Shown here: positions 28,508-37,270 of the stretch, in pieces
Position numbering within the stretch: position 1 is the stretch's first letter
How the letters are laid out: every line of letters starts with the position of its first letter
Assembly (NCBI GenBank): GCA_949358305.1
Contig: OX442314.1
Location: 49,980,581 to 50,044,580, forward strand
From: Strigamia acuminata
Lineage: Eukaryota; Arthropoda; Chilopoda; Geophilomorpha; Linotaeniidae
Direction: 5' to 3'
DNA length: 64,000 nt
Program-made: the position numbers and the translations under genes
Notes under the pieces: generated by a model
Seen by the model: only the letters and a program-made list of their open reading frames with translations
The model's database searches: none
What the model was told of the DNA's origin: nothing

Positions 28508-31273
28508 ATGGCACTACGTAAAACATGGGGACCATTAGACCCCGCTTGCATCGCTCGTGGCGGGATATTTCGAGGCGCGCTGCCCGAATTTTACCGACGA
28601 TGTTTCGGCGAAGACGCCGACCCTTGGCGCCTGCGAATACTACTTTCCCGATGCATCGCCCGACGTTGGGTACGAGACTGCACGCTCCTGGATACGTTCC
28701 CGGAGGGAATGCGCGAAGGCATCGCCACAGAGTTAGCTCGTGACGATGACCCGAAATCGCCAATTTTCCACCCCGGATTGTCAAGTCAGTACACTGGCAA
28801 CCCGGCGGAGGAACACGTGCTGCATGCGTGGCGAGCAGCCGAGACAGAAGAGGCCCGTGAGGCCATCTATCAGCATTATAGACAACAGCTGGTGGATACC
28901 GCTGCGGCAGTGGCCGAGCGCATCCTCCAAAACGAGGGGATGACCGCGGATGATATTCATCTGTGGTTTGAGAGGCTGCGATTGGGGGAGAGTACGCCCC
29001 AGTGGAGACCTCGGATGGGAATTTTAACGTCCCAAGCCGAGATGTGGCAGCTCCACCACCTGGGGATTTTGGGGCCCAAGAGCAGCTACCCGCGGAAGCG
29101 CAAGCGCTCCAAAGGCGCCGGGAACAGCCAGTCGCGTTCCCCGGTGACGACCAAGAAGCAGCGTGTCACTCAAAACACGACTGAAGGCAACGAAGCTGGG
29201 CCATCCACTAGTACGGTGCGTGACCCTTCGCAGTATTCCCGACCGCGAATTTTCGTAAACCGTCAGATTAAAGACGGTAAGGAGTGCAAGGAGGTTTGGA
29301 TGTCTGGTGACGAAGAGCGAGTCTCTCGTCCCAGCACTTCTAGACGTCCGCTGACTCATCGCGAGCAGCGGAAAAAAGATCGCAAGGAGCGATACTTCGC
29401 GAGATGCGAAGCTCGGGGCCGTCCCATCCCCGAACCCGCCTACGTCTCCAAGAGAGCGGGTCGACGAAGTGGTAGCCAGTCAGGTGAGCGAAACGTCCCA
29501 GCGACAGATACGCGGGACCTTCGCGAGATTCTGACTCAGATGAAGCGGACGAAACTGACACGTTTCGATCCCGCGATGAAACACGCCAGGAAGATGGGTG
29601 TTGTCACCGACGGAAAGGTGACCCCACACGAGGTGGCAAGGTGGCTCGCAGACTACATAAATTCGCGACCACGACCCGATGGCATGCCAACCGCCATCGT
29701 GCAGCCTTCGAGCTCCGAACAACATCTCCCGGCGCCCCAAGTCGCAATGACTGGGGTGCAGACGACGGAGACGCCACCACCGCCGACGCAGCCGCCACCA
29801 CCGCTGCCGACGCCGACGCTGCCGACCAAGACGCAGCCGCTTCCGGACCTGCCGCCACCGTCGTTGTTGAATTCGAGCGATCCGCCGGATTTACGCACCG
29901 ACCGCTCAGTCCCTCTCCCCGTTGGACAGAGCATTATGCAGGAATGTCGAGCCAATTTGACCGGCATTTACAGGCCGAGCCGACCCCGACCCGGTTCCTC
30001 GGCCCTGTTCTTCGAGAGGCGAGACGAAGAAGCGCGACTCGCGAGAGAAGCCGCCAACCCGACTATCTCCGAGCTCTCAGCGTTTCGCTTCGTGATGGAA
30101 GACCCAAGAGTCTCCGCACCCGCCTTGCGAGGTGTGGATCAAGCCCAGCGATATTTCATCGAATGGGCAACGGCGATGATGAGTAAGCTCTCGTGTGCCT
30201 TCACTGCGGATTCAGAGCGATCGAATCCAGTGAATCGTCGCAGCCTACAGCTATCATTGACCAAGGTCATGATGCAGCTGCTAACCCCAGCACTCTTCGG
30301 AGAAGGGCGTCAGGCGATGGCCGCATGGTCTGTCGTGGACAGAGAGGGTGTACAGGTTCCCCGTGCACTCCTCGCAAAGTGGAGCTCCATTCTGCCCGAC
30401 CCTGTGTTGACTCGGTACGAGCTAACCAGGGATGTGGTAAACCCCGAATTTGAGGGGTACAAGTTGCGAAGCACGGCGTTTCGTTACACCTCCGCCACCT
30501 GGACAGCGGCGCCTACCCAACAACTGCGCGCCTTGACCATCCAGACGGAAGAATCGGCAGAGGATGTAGACATGGTGATCTCGCCGACGAGCGGAGTTCC
30601 GATTCCGCCAACGATGCCTGCGGAGATATCCCCGCAAGGACCCGCCCTGTTTGAAGTGGCGGGTAAACCCAAGCGCTTGCTGTGCCGAACGCCACCCGTC
30701 AGGTCCGTCGAGCAAACGAAGCCGACACCGCCCGGGACCCCACCGGCCCGAGCGGCGACAACGACGCAAGCCGTGATTCCCGCGGCCACCCAGAAGCCGA
30801 AGCCGGCACCGCCTCCACCAGACTATTACGGGCGAATCATCGACGAGTTTCCCCATCTTTCGATGACAACGGCGACCAGGCGGTTTATCCTCGCGCAGCG
30901 GGACAAAGGCAAATCGGTCTTCATCTGGCTTCACAACCAGATCCGGAAGACTAAAGACCTCATCTTCCACCAGAGGTTGCTGAGAGCCCACCGTGCGCCA
31001 GTGACGCCAGCGGAAGCCAATGCCATCCGGCATACGAACACCGGCTTCTCCGCCTACATCCCGAGCGTTTGGTTACACGAGAGGACGCGTGCCCCGCATG
31101 AGCCAGTTGACGGCCATGCATTATGCTTCATTACGGAGCATGAGGACCCCCGAGATCGGTCCTCGGCGCTAGTAGGCGATCTACCCGCGCCACCCGGCAC
31201 TCAACCGCCTGTCCCTGGAGTGAGTTACGCCCAGGTGACGGACTCAGTGTCGGGTCCCCCAGGAAAGAAGTGA
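28508..31273 (+). CDS. element 1 third ORF, unknown non-Env protein (921 aa)
   Basis: ATG at 28,508 follows a strong splice-acceptor sequence (cttccag|ATG), so a spliced subgenomic mRNA is likely, as for env genes. The protein is not Env-like: no N-terminal signal peptide, no hydrophobic fusion or membrane segment, no cysteine-rich ectodomain. Seen instead are an Arg/Trp-rich N-terminal domain (1-190), a basic cluster at about 196-222 (KRKRSK, TTKKQR) that could be a nuclear signal, proline-rich regions near 420-455 and 735-775, a predicted folded segment around 535-700 and a C-terminal segment around 775-880. I recognise no catalytic motif or zinc knuckle. The frame is intact and ends 36 nt before the 3' LTR. 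It could act in RNA packaging, assembly or nuclear targeting; nothing in the sequence proves a role. Confidence 0.75.
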   Translation: MALRKTWGPLDPACIARGGIFRGALPEFYRRCFGEDADPWRLRILLSRCIARRWVRDCTLLDTFPEGMREGIATELARDDDPKSPIFHPGLSSQYTGNPAEEHVLHAWRAAETEEAREAIYQHYRQQLVDTAAAVAERILQNEGMTADDIHLWFERLRLGESTPQWRPRMGILTSQAEMWQLHHLGILGPKSSYPRKRKRSKGAGNSQSRSPVTTKKQRVTQNTTEGNEAGPSTSTVRDPSQYSRPRIFVNRQIKDGKECKEVWMSGDEERVSRPSTSRRPLTHREQRKKDRKERYFARCEARGRPIPEPAYVSKRAGRRSGSQSGERNVPATDTRDLREILTQMKRTKLTRFDPAMKHARKMGVVTDGKVTPHEVARWLADYINSRPRPDGMPTAIVQPSSSEQHLPAPQVAMTGVQTTETPPPPTQPPPPLPTPTLPTKTQPLPDLPPPSLLNSSDPPDLRTDRSVPLPVGQSIMQECRANLTGIYRPSRPRPGSSALFFERRDEEARLAREAANPTISELSAFRFVMEDPRVSAPALRGVDQAQRYFIEWATAMMSKLSCAFTADSERSNPVNRRSLQLSLTKVMMQLLTPALFGEGRQAMAAWSVVDREGVQVPRALLAKWSSILPDPVLTRYELTRDVVNPEFEGYKLRSTAFRYTSATWTAAPTQQLRALTIQTEESAEDVDMVISPTSGVPIPPTMPAEISPQGPALFEVAGKPKRLLCRTPPVRSVEQTKPTPPGTPPARAATTTQAVIPAATQKPKPAPPPPDYYGRIIDEFPHLSMTTATRRFILAQRDKGKSVFIWLHNQIRKTKDLIFHQRLLRAHRAPVTPAEANAIRHTNTGFSAYIPSVWLHERTRAPHEPVDGHALCFITEHEDPRDRSSALVGDLPAPPGTQPPVPGVSYAQVTDSVSGPPGKK

Positions 31274-31298
31274 TCGCTCAGCCCCACGGTCTGAGCTC

Positions 31299-31309
31299 GG
31301 AGGGGGAAG
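31299..31309 (+). promoter_or_regulatory. element 1 polypurine tract
   Basis: ggagggggaag directly abuts the 3' LTR, the expected primer for plus-strand DNA synthesis. It fixes the LTR start at TGTTGTG. Confidence 0.8.
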
Positions 31310-32324
31310 TGTTGTGACCCGACTGGACCGGGGTCAACGAAGAGTTTCTCTCGTGACCTCGTTTCGGGTGTAAGGGGAGCCGCAAGCGCGTCTCCCTTCC
31401 CTCAGTGCATTGACATCTAGTCAATGGACAGGCGTCTGCCCTGAGGGAGTGGGGATGGCTCGTCCACCCCACCATTGGGTGATTCCGGTCACCTGTCAAC
31501 CCCGCTTTGTGCAAAGGAATGTGCCTTGCACTGAGCGGGCAGAACCAACACAACCATCAAACGAGAAACACACGTAAAACCCGTCGTCCTACAAGATCAG
31601 GCCCAAGTAAATATACTGGGATTGACCAAGGACAAAGGACAATTTACCGTGAGTACGTTTGGTCAGTGTCAAACTCCGCAGAGTAACCTGCGAGATAAGA
31701 TTACCACACTATTTTAGCACACCAGCTAGAAATAGTAAAAACCACTCCAGTTTAGCGAGTTGTGCAGACAAACGGTCGCACAAGCCTAAACTGCAGTAGA
31801 ACCACGACGAGCGTTCCCGCCGCTGTGTGACCGCCGGGAGCCAGAAGAGTCCGCCGCTGTGTGATCGCCGGACACCACACAAAAACCTAGACAACAGACC
31901 GAAGTAAGCCTTTTAACTAAGCATTCACTCGCGCCTGACCAGCGTGAGCCCGAAGGACCAGCCAGAGACGAGTCGAGGACGCCATATTGCCACGCCGGCC
32001 CAAGACGACATCACGTTGCCACAACGAGGACGCCATCTTGGACACGAACGAGACAACAGACGACCTCGCCGATTCCAGCCAGCTTTCATCTTACCTTTAC
32101 CTTTCCATTCCCATCACCCATTCCGATTTACCTTTTACTTACCTTTCATATATATATATAAGATATATCTGTACATTGTCCCACAGAATAAATCTATATT
32201 ATATTTTACCTTTTATATCTGTGTAATCATTTCTTTGGGTAAACCGCTCGAACAAAGCGGTAGTGAGTTAGTCGAATTAAGTAATCAACCCACGAGTTAG
32301 CGACGGTTAGAGTTGAGCGCGACA
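31310..32324 (+). repeat. element 1, 3' LTR
   Basis: 1,015 bp; I saw no differences from the 5' LTR. It carries the polyadenylation-type aataaa at 32,187-32,192. Followed by the AGCG target duplication. Confidence 0.95.
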
Positions 32325-32522
32325 AGCGTAACATCGTCACGTTTACAAAACGTGACATTATTGGGGTATATAAACCCCTAACCATTATTGAATAAACTAT
32401 CAATTCAGTTGTCTTAAGCATTGTCGTACACAATCATTCGCATAACTTCAATTTCGTGACCGATTGTATATAAACCTTTTTAGTACATCTTGAAAGACAT
32501 TATTTCCTGACTTTGATTAGCG
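32325..32522 (+). promoter_or_regulatory. proximal TFIIF-beta promoter
   Basis: A palindrome-like acgtttacaaaacgt (32,339-32,353) is followed by two TATATAAA boxes, in ggggtatataaacccc (about 32,363-32,378) and gattgtatataaacc (about 32,463-32,477). The second box is about 55 bp before the ATG and is the more likely TATA. Element 1 ends at its left edge. Confidence 0.5.
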
Positions 32523-33242
32523 ATGGAGTCTGTGAACGGAACCAGAAAAGTGTGGCTCGTCAAAGTGCCGACATATGTGTCCGATCGTTGGAACGAGTCG
32601 AATCAACCGGAAGTTGCAAAGCTAGTCATTAGAAAAGTCGGTTTGCCGGCTTCTACGATCGATGCCCGGTTTGTTTTGCAGGGAAAAAAGGCAGATGGGA
32701 AGACATGTTTGAAGGAGCACAGATTGACGATGCAAAAAAAAGACGGACAGAATTTGGCGATTTATTCGCAGAATGGAGACCAATTGTGCGTGGAAGGAAA
32801 AGTTGTGGAGAGAGCGGATTGTCGACCCTGCACGGACGATTTGGGATCCATAAAGTCGACAAAGGAGGCGTTTGTTGGGGCTAGTTTGGCGGGTCGGAGT
32901 GGCCAGCAGGTCGACAGGGTTGTGGCGCACAAACCGGTGTCGACACATCGAGTCATGGTTGAGATGAATTCGAAGAAGAAGAAGGTCGACGGAAAGAGAG
33001 TTCGGATGGATAAAGATAAAGTGCTGGATATGCTGTTTGCAGCTTTCGAGAAGCATCAGCATTACAATATTAAGGATTTACTCGCAATTACTGGACAACC
33101 TTTGGCTTATCTTAAAGAAATTCTTAAGGAGTTTTGCACTTACCATGTGAAGAACCCGCATAAGAATATGTGGGAACTGAAAGCGGAATTTAGACATGAC
33201 AAAAAAGAATGTAAAAGTATAGTTTTTCCCATCACAAAATAA
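32523..33242 (+). CDS. GTF2F2-like: transcription factor IIF beta subunit (RAP30-like), intronless (239 aa)
   Basis: Small subunit of TFIIF, which with the alpha subunit recruits RNA polymerase II to the pre-initiation complex. The N-terminus (VWLVKVPTYVSDRW, then VAKLVIRKV) is the dimerisation-barrel signature of TFIIF beta. Residues about 158-230 are the winged-helix DNA-binding domain: KVLDMLFAAFEKHQHYN, LKEILKEF and NMWELKAEFRHD all match the family. Length (239) is near the usual 245-250. It has no intron although animal GTF2F2 genes are spliced, so this may be a retrogene or a lineage with intron loss. Just after the stop, 33,249-33,274 is a fragment of the SR-like gene (gattcgagggatggtcgtgg). 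Element 1 lies about 200 bp upstream. Confidence 0.9.
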   Translation: MESVNGTRKVWLVKVPTYVSDRWNESNQPEVAKLVIRKVGLPASTIDARFVLQGKKADGKTCLKEHRLTMQKKDGQNLAIYSQNGDQLCVEGKVVERADCRPCTDDLGSIKSTKEAFVGASLAGRSGQQVDRVVAHKPVSTHRVMVEMNSKKKKVDGKRVRMDKDKVLDMLFAAFEKHQHYNIKDLLAITGQPLAYLKEILKEFCTYHVKNPHKNMWELKAEFRHDKKECKSIVFPITK

Positions 33243-34750
33243 GAACAAATTTTGATTCGAGGGATGGTCGTGGATTGGATGCTGAACCAATGGGAATTTT
33301 CACATTATATTGATCCTCATTTCCACCTATTTTCGTCCCGTCCTCCACTTGTGATAAAACTTTCAACTTCCCACCTCGAGACGAATCATTTAAAATTACT
33401 CCCACTTTTATAAGTGAGTAGTGTAAAATTTAAAATTTCTAATTTTTAAATTTTTAATTATACATATACATTTCAGGTGTCCACCTTTTGTATTGAAATC
33501 AGAGATCAAAGAGGTTGATGACATTGTATTGAACCCAGAGAACGACAACTTGCTAGTTGACAGTACATGGATGCGAAGGCAAAGATTACAAATGGCAAGT
33601 TCTTTATTTATTTATTTTTATTTGATTTTGTAATGTTTGACATGAGGCGGTAGGCGTTGCATTTGGAATGTTTTTTTTTTTTTTTTTTCACCAAAATCTC
33701 TGTGATAAAACTTTCAACTCCCCACCTCGAGACGAATCATTTAAAATTACTCCCACTATGAAGCGAGCACGGAATGGGTGACCGGGTGCCCCAAAAAACT
33801 TTCTCGGTGTGTTATCTTGGCACTTGGAAGTTCTAATTCCGGCATTTAAGAGAGATTCTTCCGGTTTGCAAGGTTAATTTTTGGAGAAATTGTGAATCGT
33901 CCAGGTTTTTCATTTACTAAATTTGGTCACCCTAGACAATGTGAAGACTGCACGTCTGCAGTTGGGTTCGACAGTTTCACAAACACATTAGTATTGATGT
34001 GGTTTTTCAAAATTCTGTTTCAGAAAGTATGTTGGATTTTACGCCCAACTTACAGTGAGCCTAGTGGTCACTTGAAAAGTTAGAAGTTAAAACCGTTTAT
34101 CAGAAATGTGTCTGAAATTATTTTATGTTTTATATTTTCTATTTGTGTTTATTTTTATGCTTGGTTAAGGAAACTGAGCAACTTGGAGAAACATGTGGGT
34201 GGTTGCCAGGGCACCCAGCCCCAAGCTTTCTAACAGGAAATGCGTCCTGTGAGGAGTTTTCCTCCTCAGTTTGAAATCCACCTGCAGTGCCGGTTTGCCC
34301 AGCCCTATCTCCACGTCGCTTAACAACCAATTCCCCCGGTCATTACTCAACCGACCGTTTCGCCTGTGCTACTTGGAAACGAGTCAACATATTTGTACTC
34401 ACCAAATGGAATGGAATGGAACCCAGACGGTTTCAGAGATGTGGTTGTTTCAAAAGGACGAATTGATGGATTTTGGTGCACCTAATGCGGATCCAGAAAA
34501 TTTTTTCAAGTGACGTATTCCGAAACCAACACAGTTCTATGGCTTTCCATAATATTGCCCTGGTTTTGTGTTGTGTTTTAATTGATAGTGTAATTGTGGT
34601 GATTATAAATTCAATTCATTTTGTTCAATTTATTTTTTAATCTTGTTTGTAATGGCTTAATTTTTTCCAACAATCAAAGAGATATTGGAGTGTTTTCCCC
34701 ACATTGCAACTTATTGCAATGGTCATTTTTCATGACACTGACCGCTACTT
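33243..34750. other. non-coding DNA with duplicated segments and an exon-like piece
   Basis: Contents in order: the SR-like fragment (33,249-33,274); a roughly 62-bp direct repeat at 33,350-33,411 and 33,701-33,760 (core cgagacgaatcatttaaaat); between them an exon-like frame 33,477-33,594 after the acceptor catttcag (PPFVLKSEIKEVDDIVLNPE...), ending at a GC-type donor, atg|gcaagt; repeat D at 34,180-34,300; and at 34,475-34,600 a copy of the 3,235-3,360 segment. No gene is established. Confidence 0.45.
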
Positions 34751-36665
34751 TATGACGGTTTACAATGGCTATAAATGCCTATTTTCTATCAAGAAAGCGC
34801 TGTTGCGCCAATATGATGGTATTTTTTACAATATTCTGTGTAAAACTGATAAATGTCTAGAATAAAGTCATTTATGATGTTTCAAATACAAAGATGTTCG
34901 TTTATTAAGAATAAACACTAATTTCCACATGATACTAAAGTATCACGGCATAATTACGAAGATTCGTCTGCTAAAACCCGCATTTGTCAATGCTCCATAT
35001 TGCCACTAGATGGCGCGATCGCAATTAGCGATAAATTCGAATACGAACTTGAAAACCTCATGATTAAATATAAACGTATATTTAATCAAGTGAATAAATT
35101 GTGTTAAATATTAATATAAATATATATTAAGTATCTGACATTGTTAAATACAATGTAACTTCCATTTCTGCGGGACAGAATGTTTAGCGATCAATCGGTC
35201 AACCGATCAATCTGATTGGTGGAACCCATTTCCGGTCCTGGGTATCCAGTTCCGGTTGTAACAAGGATTAGCATAATTTGCATAAATGCTCCTCCGTATC
35301 CACTTCCGGTGATACGGGATTGGAGGGATTCGTGGAACCCATGTTCCAATTGGATGACTGGATTAATCCTTAAATCCAGTCAGGTTATATAAACCCAAAC
35401 AATCGGCCATTCCGCAGCTCTGTTTGATTATTTTCTGTTTGGTATTGTTACTTAAGAAATATGATTCGTTGTTCACGTAAAAAAACCTTTTGGTTCTTTG
35501 TTGATTTATTCACAAAGAACCGTTGCATGATTCTACAGAATCATGCCACCGCCGGCAATTGAAGTCGAAGTGCTGGGATTATTATGTTGCATAAATGTTA
35601 CAGTCTACGGTTGCGACGCCGAAGGAGAACCCGCCGTTGTGCAATTCAGTATCCTCCGGACAGGACCAAGTTGTCTTTTTCGGTATGAACGTATTCCGTT
35701 ACCACGAGTAGCATCGGTATTGTTGAGAATCGGTTCCTTCACCTGATGGTGCCAAAGCAGTCTGTTTTACAGTAACCACGAGTAGCACCAAGTGTTTGGC
35801 AAGCTGATTCTCATGGTATTCGATGCCAAAGCAGTCGGTCTATTATTAGTACCGCGAGAGATAAAACTGCTGTGCGGAGCCGCGAGCTATCGACCCCTGT
35901 GTACGTGGTACCGTCAACCACTCGATGGACGACCGTGCTGCGACGCCGGGGACGCTTGATACCGTTCTGCATGGCAAGGCGTATATTCTAATCGATGGCA
36001 ATTGTGTGTTGCGACGGGAAGCTTAATCTTCATTTTATTTATAACAGAAAAACTTAAACTCGACAACCAGTTGGACCAAAATCAAGTCAGAAGACTTAAT
36101 CTCATATTGAACTCAATATAACCGATAAGTTGACGACAACTTATTCCCGAAATATCTAAATAAGAATTCACAACGATATGAATTAAATATAATTCATAAG
36201 TGGAATATTGATAAGTAAATGAATACATTTACTTACACCAATATCCTCCCAAAGTTGTGGCGGTGCAGACAAAGTCAACCGCAATGCTCAGATCATTCGA
36301 TTTATCGACGTGCGATAGCTTACACAGCGAACCAAGGAAACCAGCGAAGCCGTATCGGACTCCAGGACACAGCCATCCGGCTTAAGATGACATCTATAAT
36401 CAGGTCGAGCGATGGGGAAACCGCTCCCATATTCCAGACCCGTAGTGATATTATTCTAGGGCCAGTTGGCCAATTCTTTGTATAGTTTAATAGCTGATTT
36501 AACTTGCCAAATGTCGGCATTAGTCCTATGTATAATTTAGCTCATCCATATTGTTTGCCAACAATAAACTGTCTTGTATTTATCTCGTATTGTATTCACT
36601 GTTTATTTATTGCGATCTCTTCCCGGTACCATTGTTAAATGGGAGTTGTGGTCGTCACCGTCACA
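34751..36665 (+). repeat. element 3, 5' LTR
   Basis: 1,915 bp. TATATAAA at 35,386-35,393 and aataaa at 36,563-36,568 would make an R region of about 1.1 kb if both are used. The first bases are TA rather than TG, whereas the end is the usual CA; the outermost bases TATGACGG and CCGTCACA still form an inverted pair with one mismatch. A 67-codon frame at 35,543-35,746 is present in both LTRs; nothing shows it is translated. Confidence 0.9.
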
Positions 36666-37270
36666 CGTGGAGGTCCCACCGAGATTAGGTTGCAATTAAA
36701 TTCGATTGAATTGCAACAGTGAATATTGGAGATAAATATTTAACTAAAAGATTTAAGTTAAAAATAGACAGATTAAATTTTCAGTTTATATTTCCATGTG
36801 AAGAAGTTAAACTGATGAAATAGAAATACGTAGTAGATTTTCCTTCATTATTTTCGTTTGAAGATTTTAGGGATTTCAAAGACTACCACCTAATCTCACA
36901 CGTGGAGGTCCCACCGAGATTAGGTTGCAATTAAATTCGATAGAATTGTAAAAGTGAATTTTGAGATAAATATTTAACTAAAAGATTTAGTTAAAAAACA
37001 GACAAGTTTCAAACCATGTTTATTTTCTTGAGAAAAAACCAAAACAGTCCTTTAACTAGGAATTTCGGAAGTTATAGACCTATCACACGATCACTGAAAT
37101 AGGTTGCAAATTAATTCGATCGAATTGCAAAAGCGAATCTTGAATCCGATATTAACTAAAAAATTTTAGTTAAAACAGACAAATAGATTTTCAGTTTATA
37201 TTTTCATGTGAAAAGTTAAACTGACGAAATGGAAACGTTTAGTGAACTCTCTTTACTATTTTCGTTCGAC
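36661..37270 (+). repeat. leader tandem repeat carrying a duplicated primer site
   Basis: About three units of roughly 190-235 bp. Unit 1 starts at 36,661 and unit 2 at 36,896, both with tcacacgtggaggtcccacc and the attaggttgcaatt tail. Unit 3 starts at about 37,082, with the primer site degenerated to tcacacgatcactgaaatag. PBS copy 2 is at 36,903-36,920 and is identical to copy 1. The repeat includes the last five bases of the LTR. Confidence 0.8.
36668..36685 (+). promoter_or_regulatory. element 3 primer-binding site, tRNA-Gln type
   Basis: TGGAGGTCCCACCGAGAT, 2 nt after the LTR, is the exact complement of the 3' end of animal tRNA-Gln(TTG) plus CCA as I remember it. A second identical copy lies 235 nt downstream. 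Confidence 0.8.

Larger units (their letters stand above)
18831..32324 (+). mobile_element. element 1: complete Ty3/gypsy-type LTR retrotransposon with an extra ORF, 13,494 bp
   Basis: Two 1,015-bp LTRs (18,831-19,845 and 31,310-32,324) begin TGTTGTGACC and end GCGACA. They look identical over their length. A 4-bp target duplication AGCG flanks the element (18,827-18,830 and 32,325-32,328). A primer site resembling tRNA-Pro lies 2 nt inside the left LTR, and a polypurine tract abuts the right LTR. Gag, pol (protease, RT, RNase H, DD35E integrase) and a third ORF are all open. Intact frames and matching LTRs indicate a recent, possibly still active insertion. It is large for this group because of a 1-kb N-terminal gag extension, a 1.4-kb pol-to-ORF3 spacer and the 2.8-kb third ORF. 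Confidence 0.95.

Noticed and set aside
30422-31033. 203-codon minus-strand frame inside ORF3
   Set aside because: Arg-rich antisense shadow of GC-rich coding DNA.
28508-31273. ORF3 of element 1 as an env gene
   Set aside because: The position and splice acceptor fit, but there is no signal peptide, membrane anchor or cysteine-rich ectodomain.
35543-35746. 67-codon frame in both element 3 LTRs
   Set aside because: It is repeated because the LTRs match. It could be a short leader ORF, but nothing supports translation, so it is not listed as a gene.
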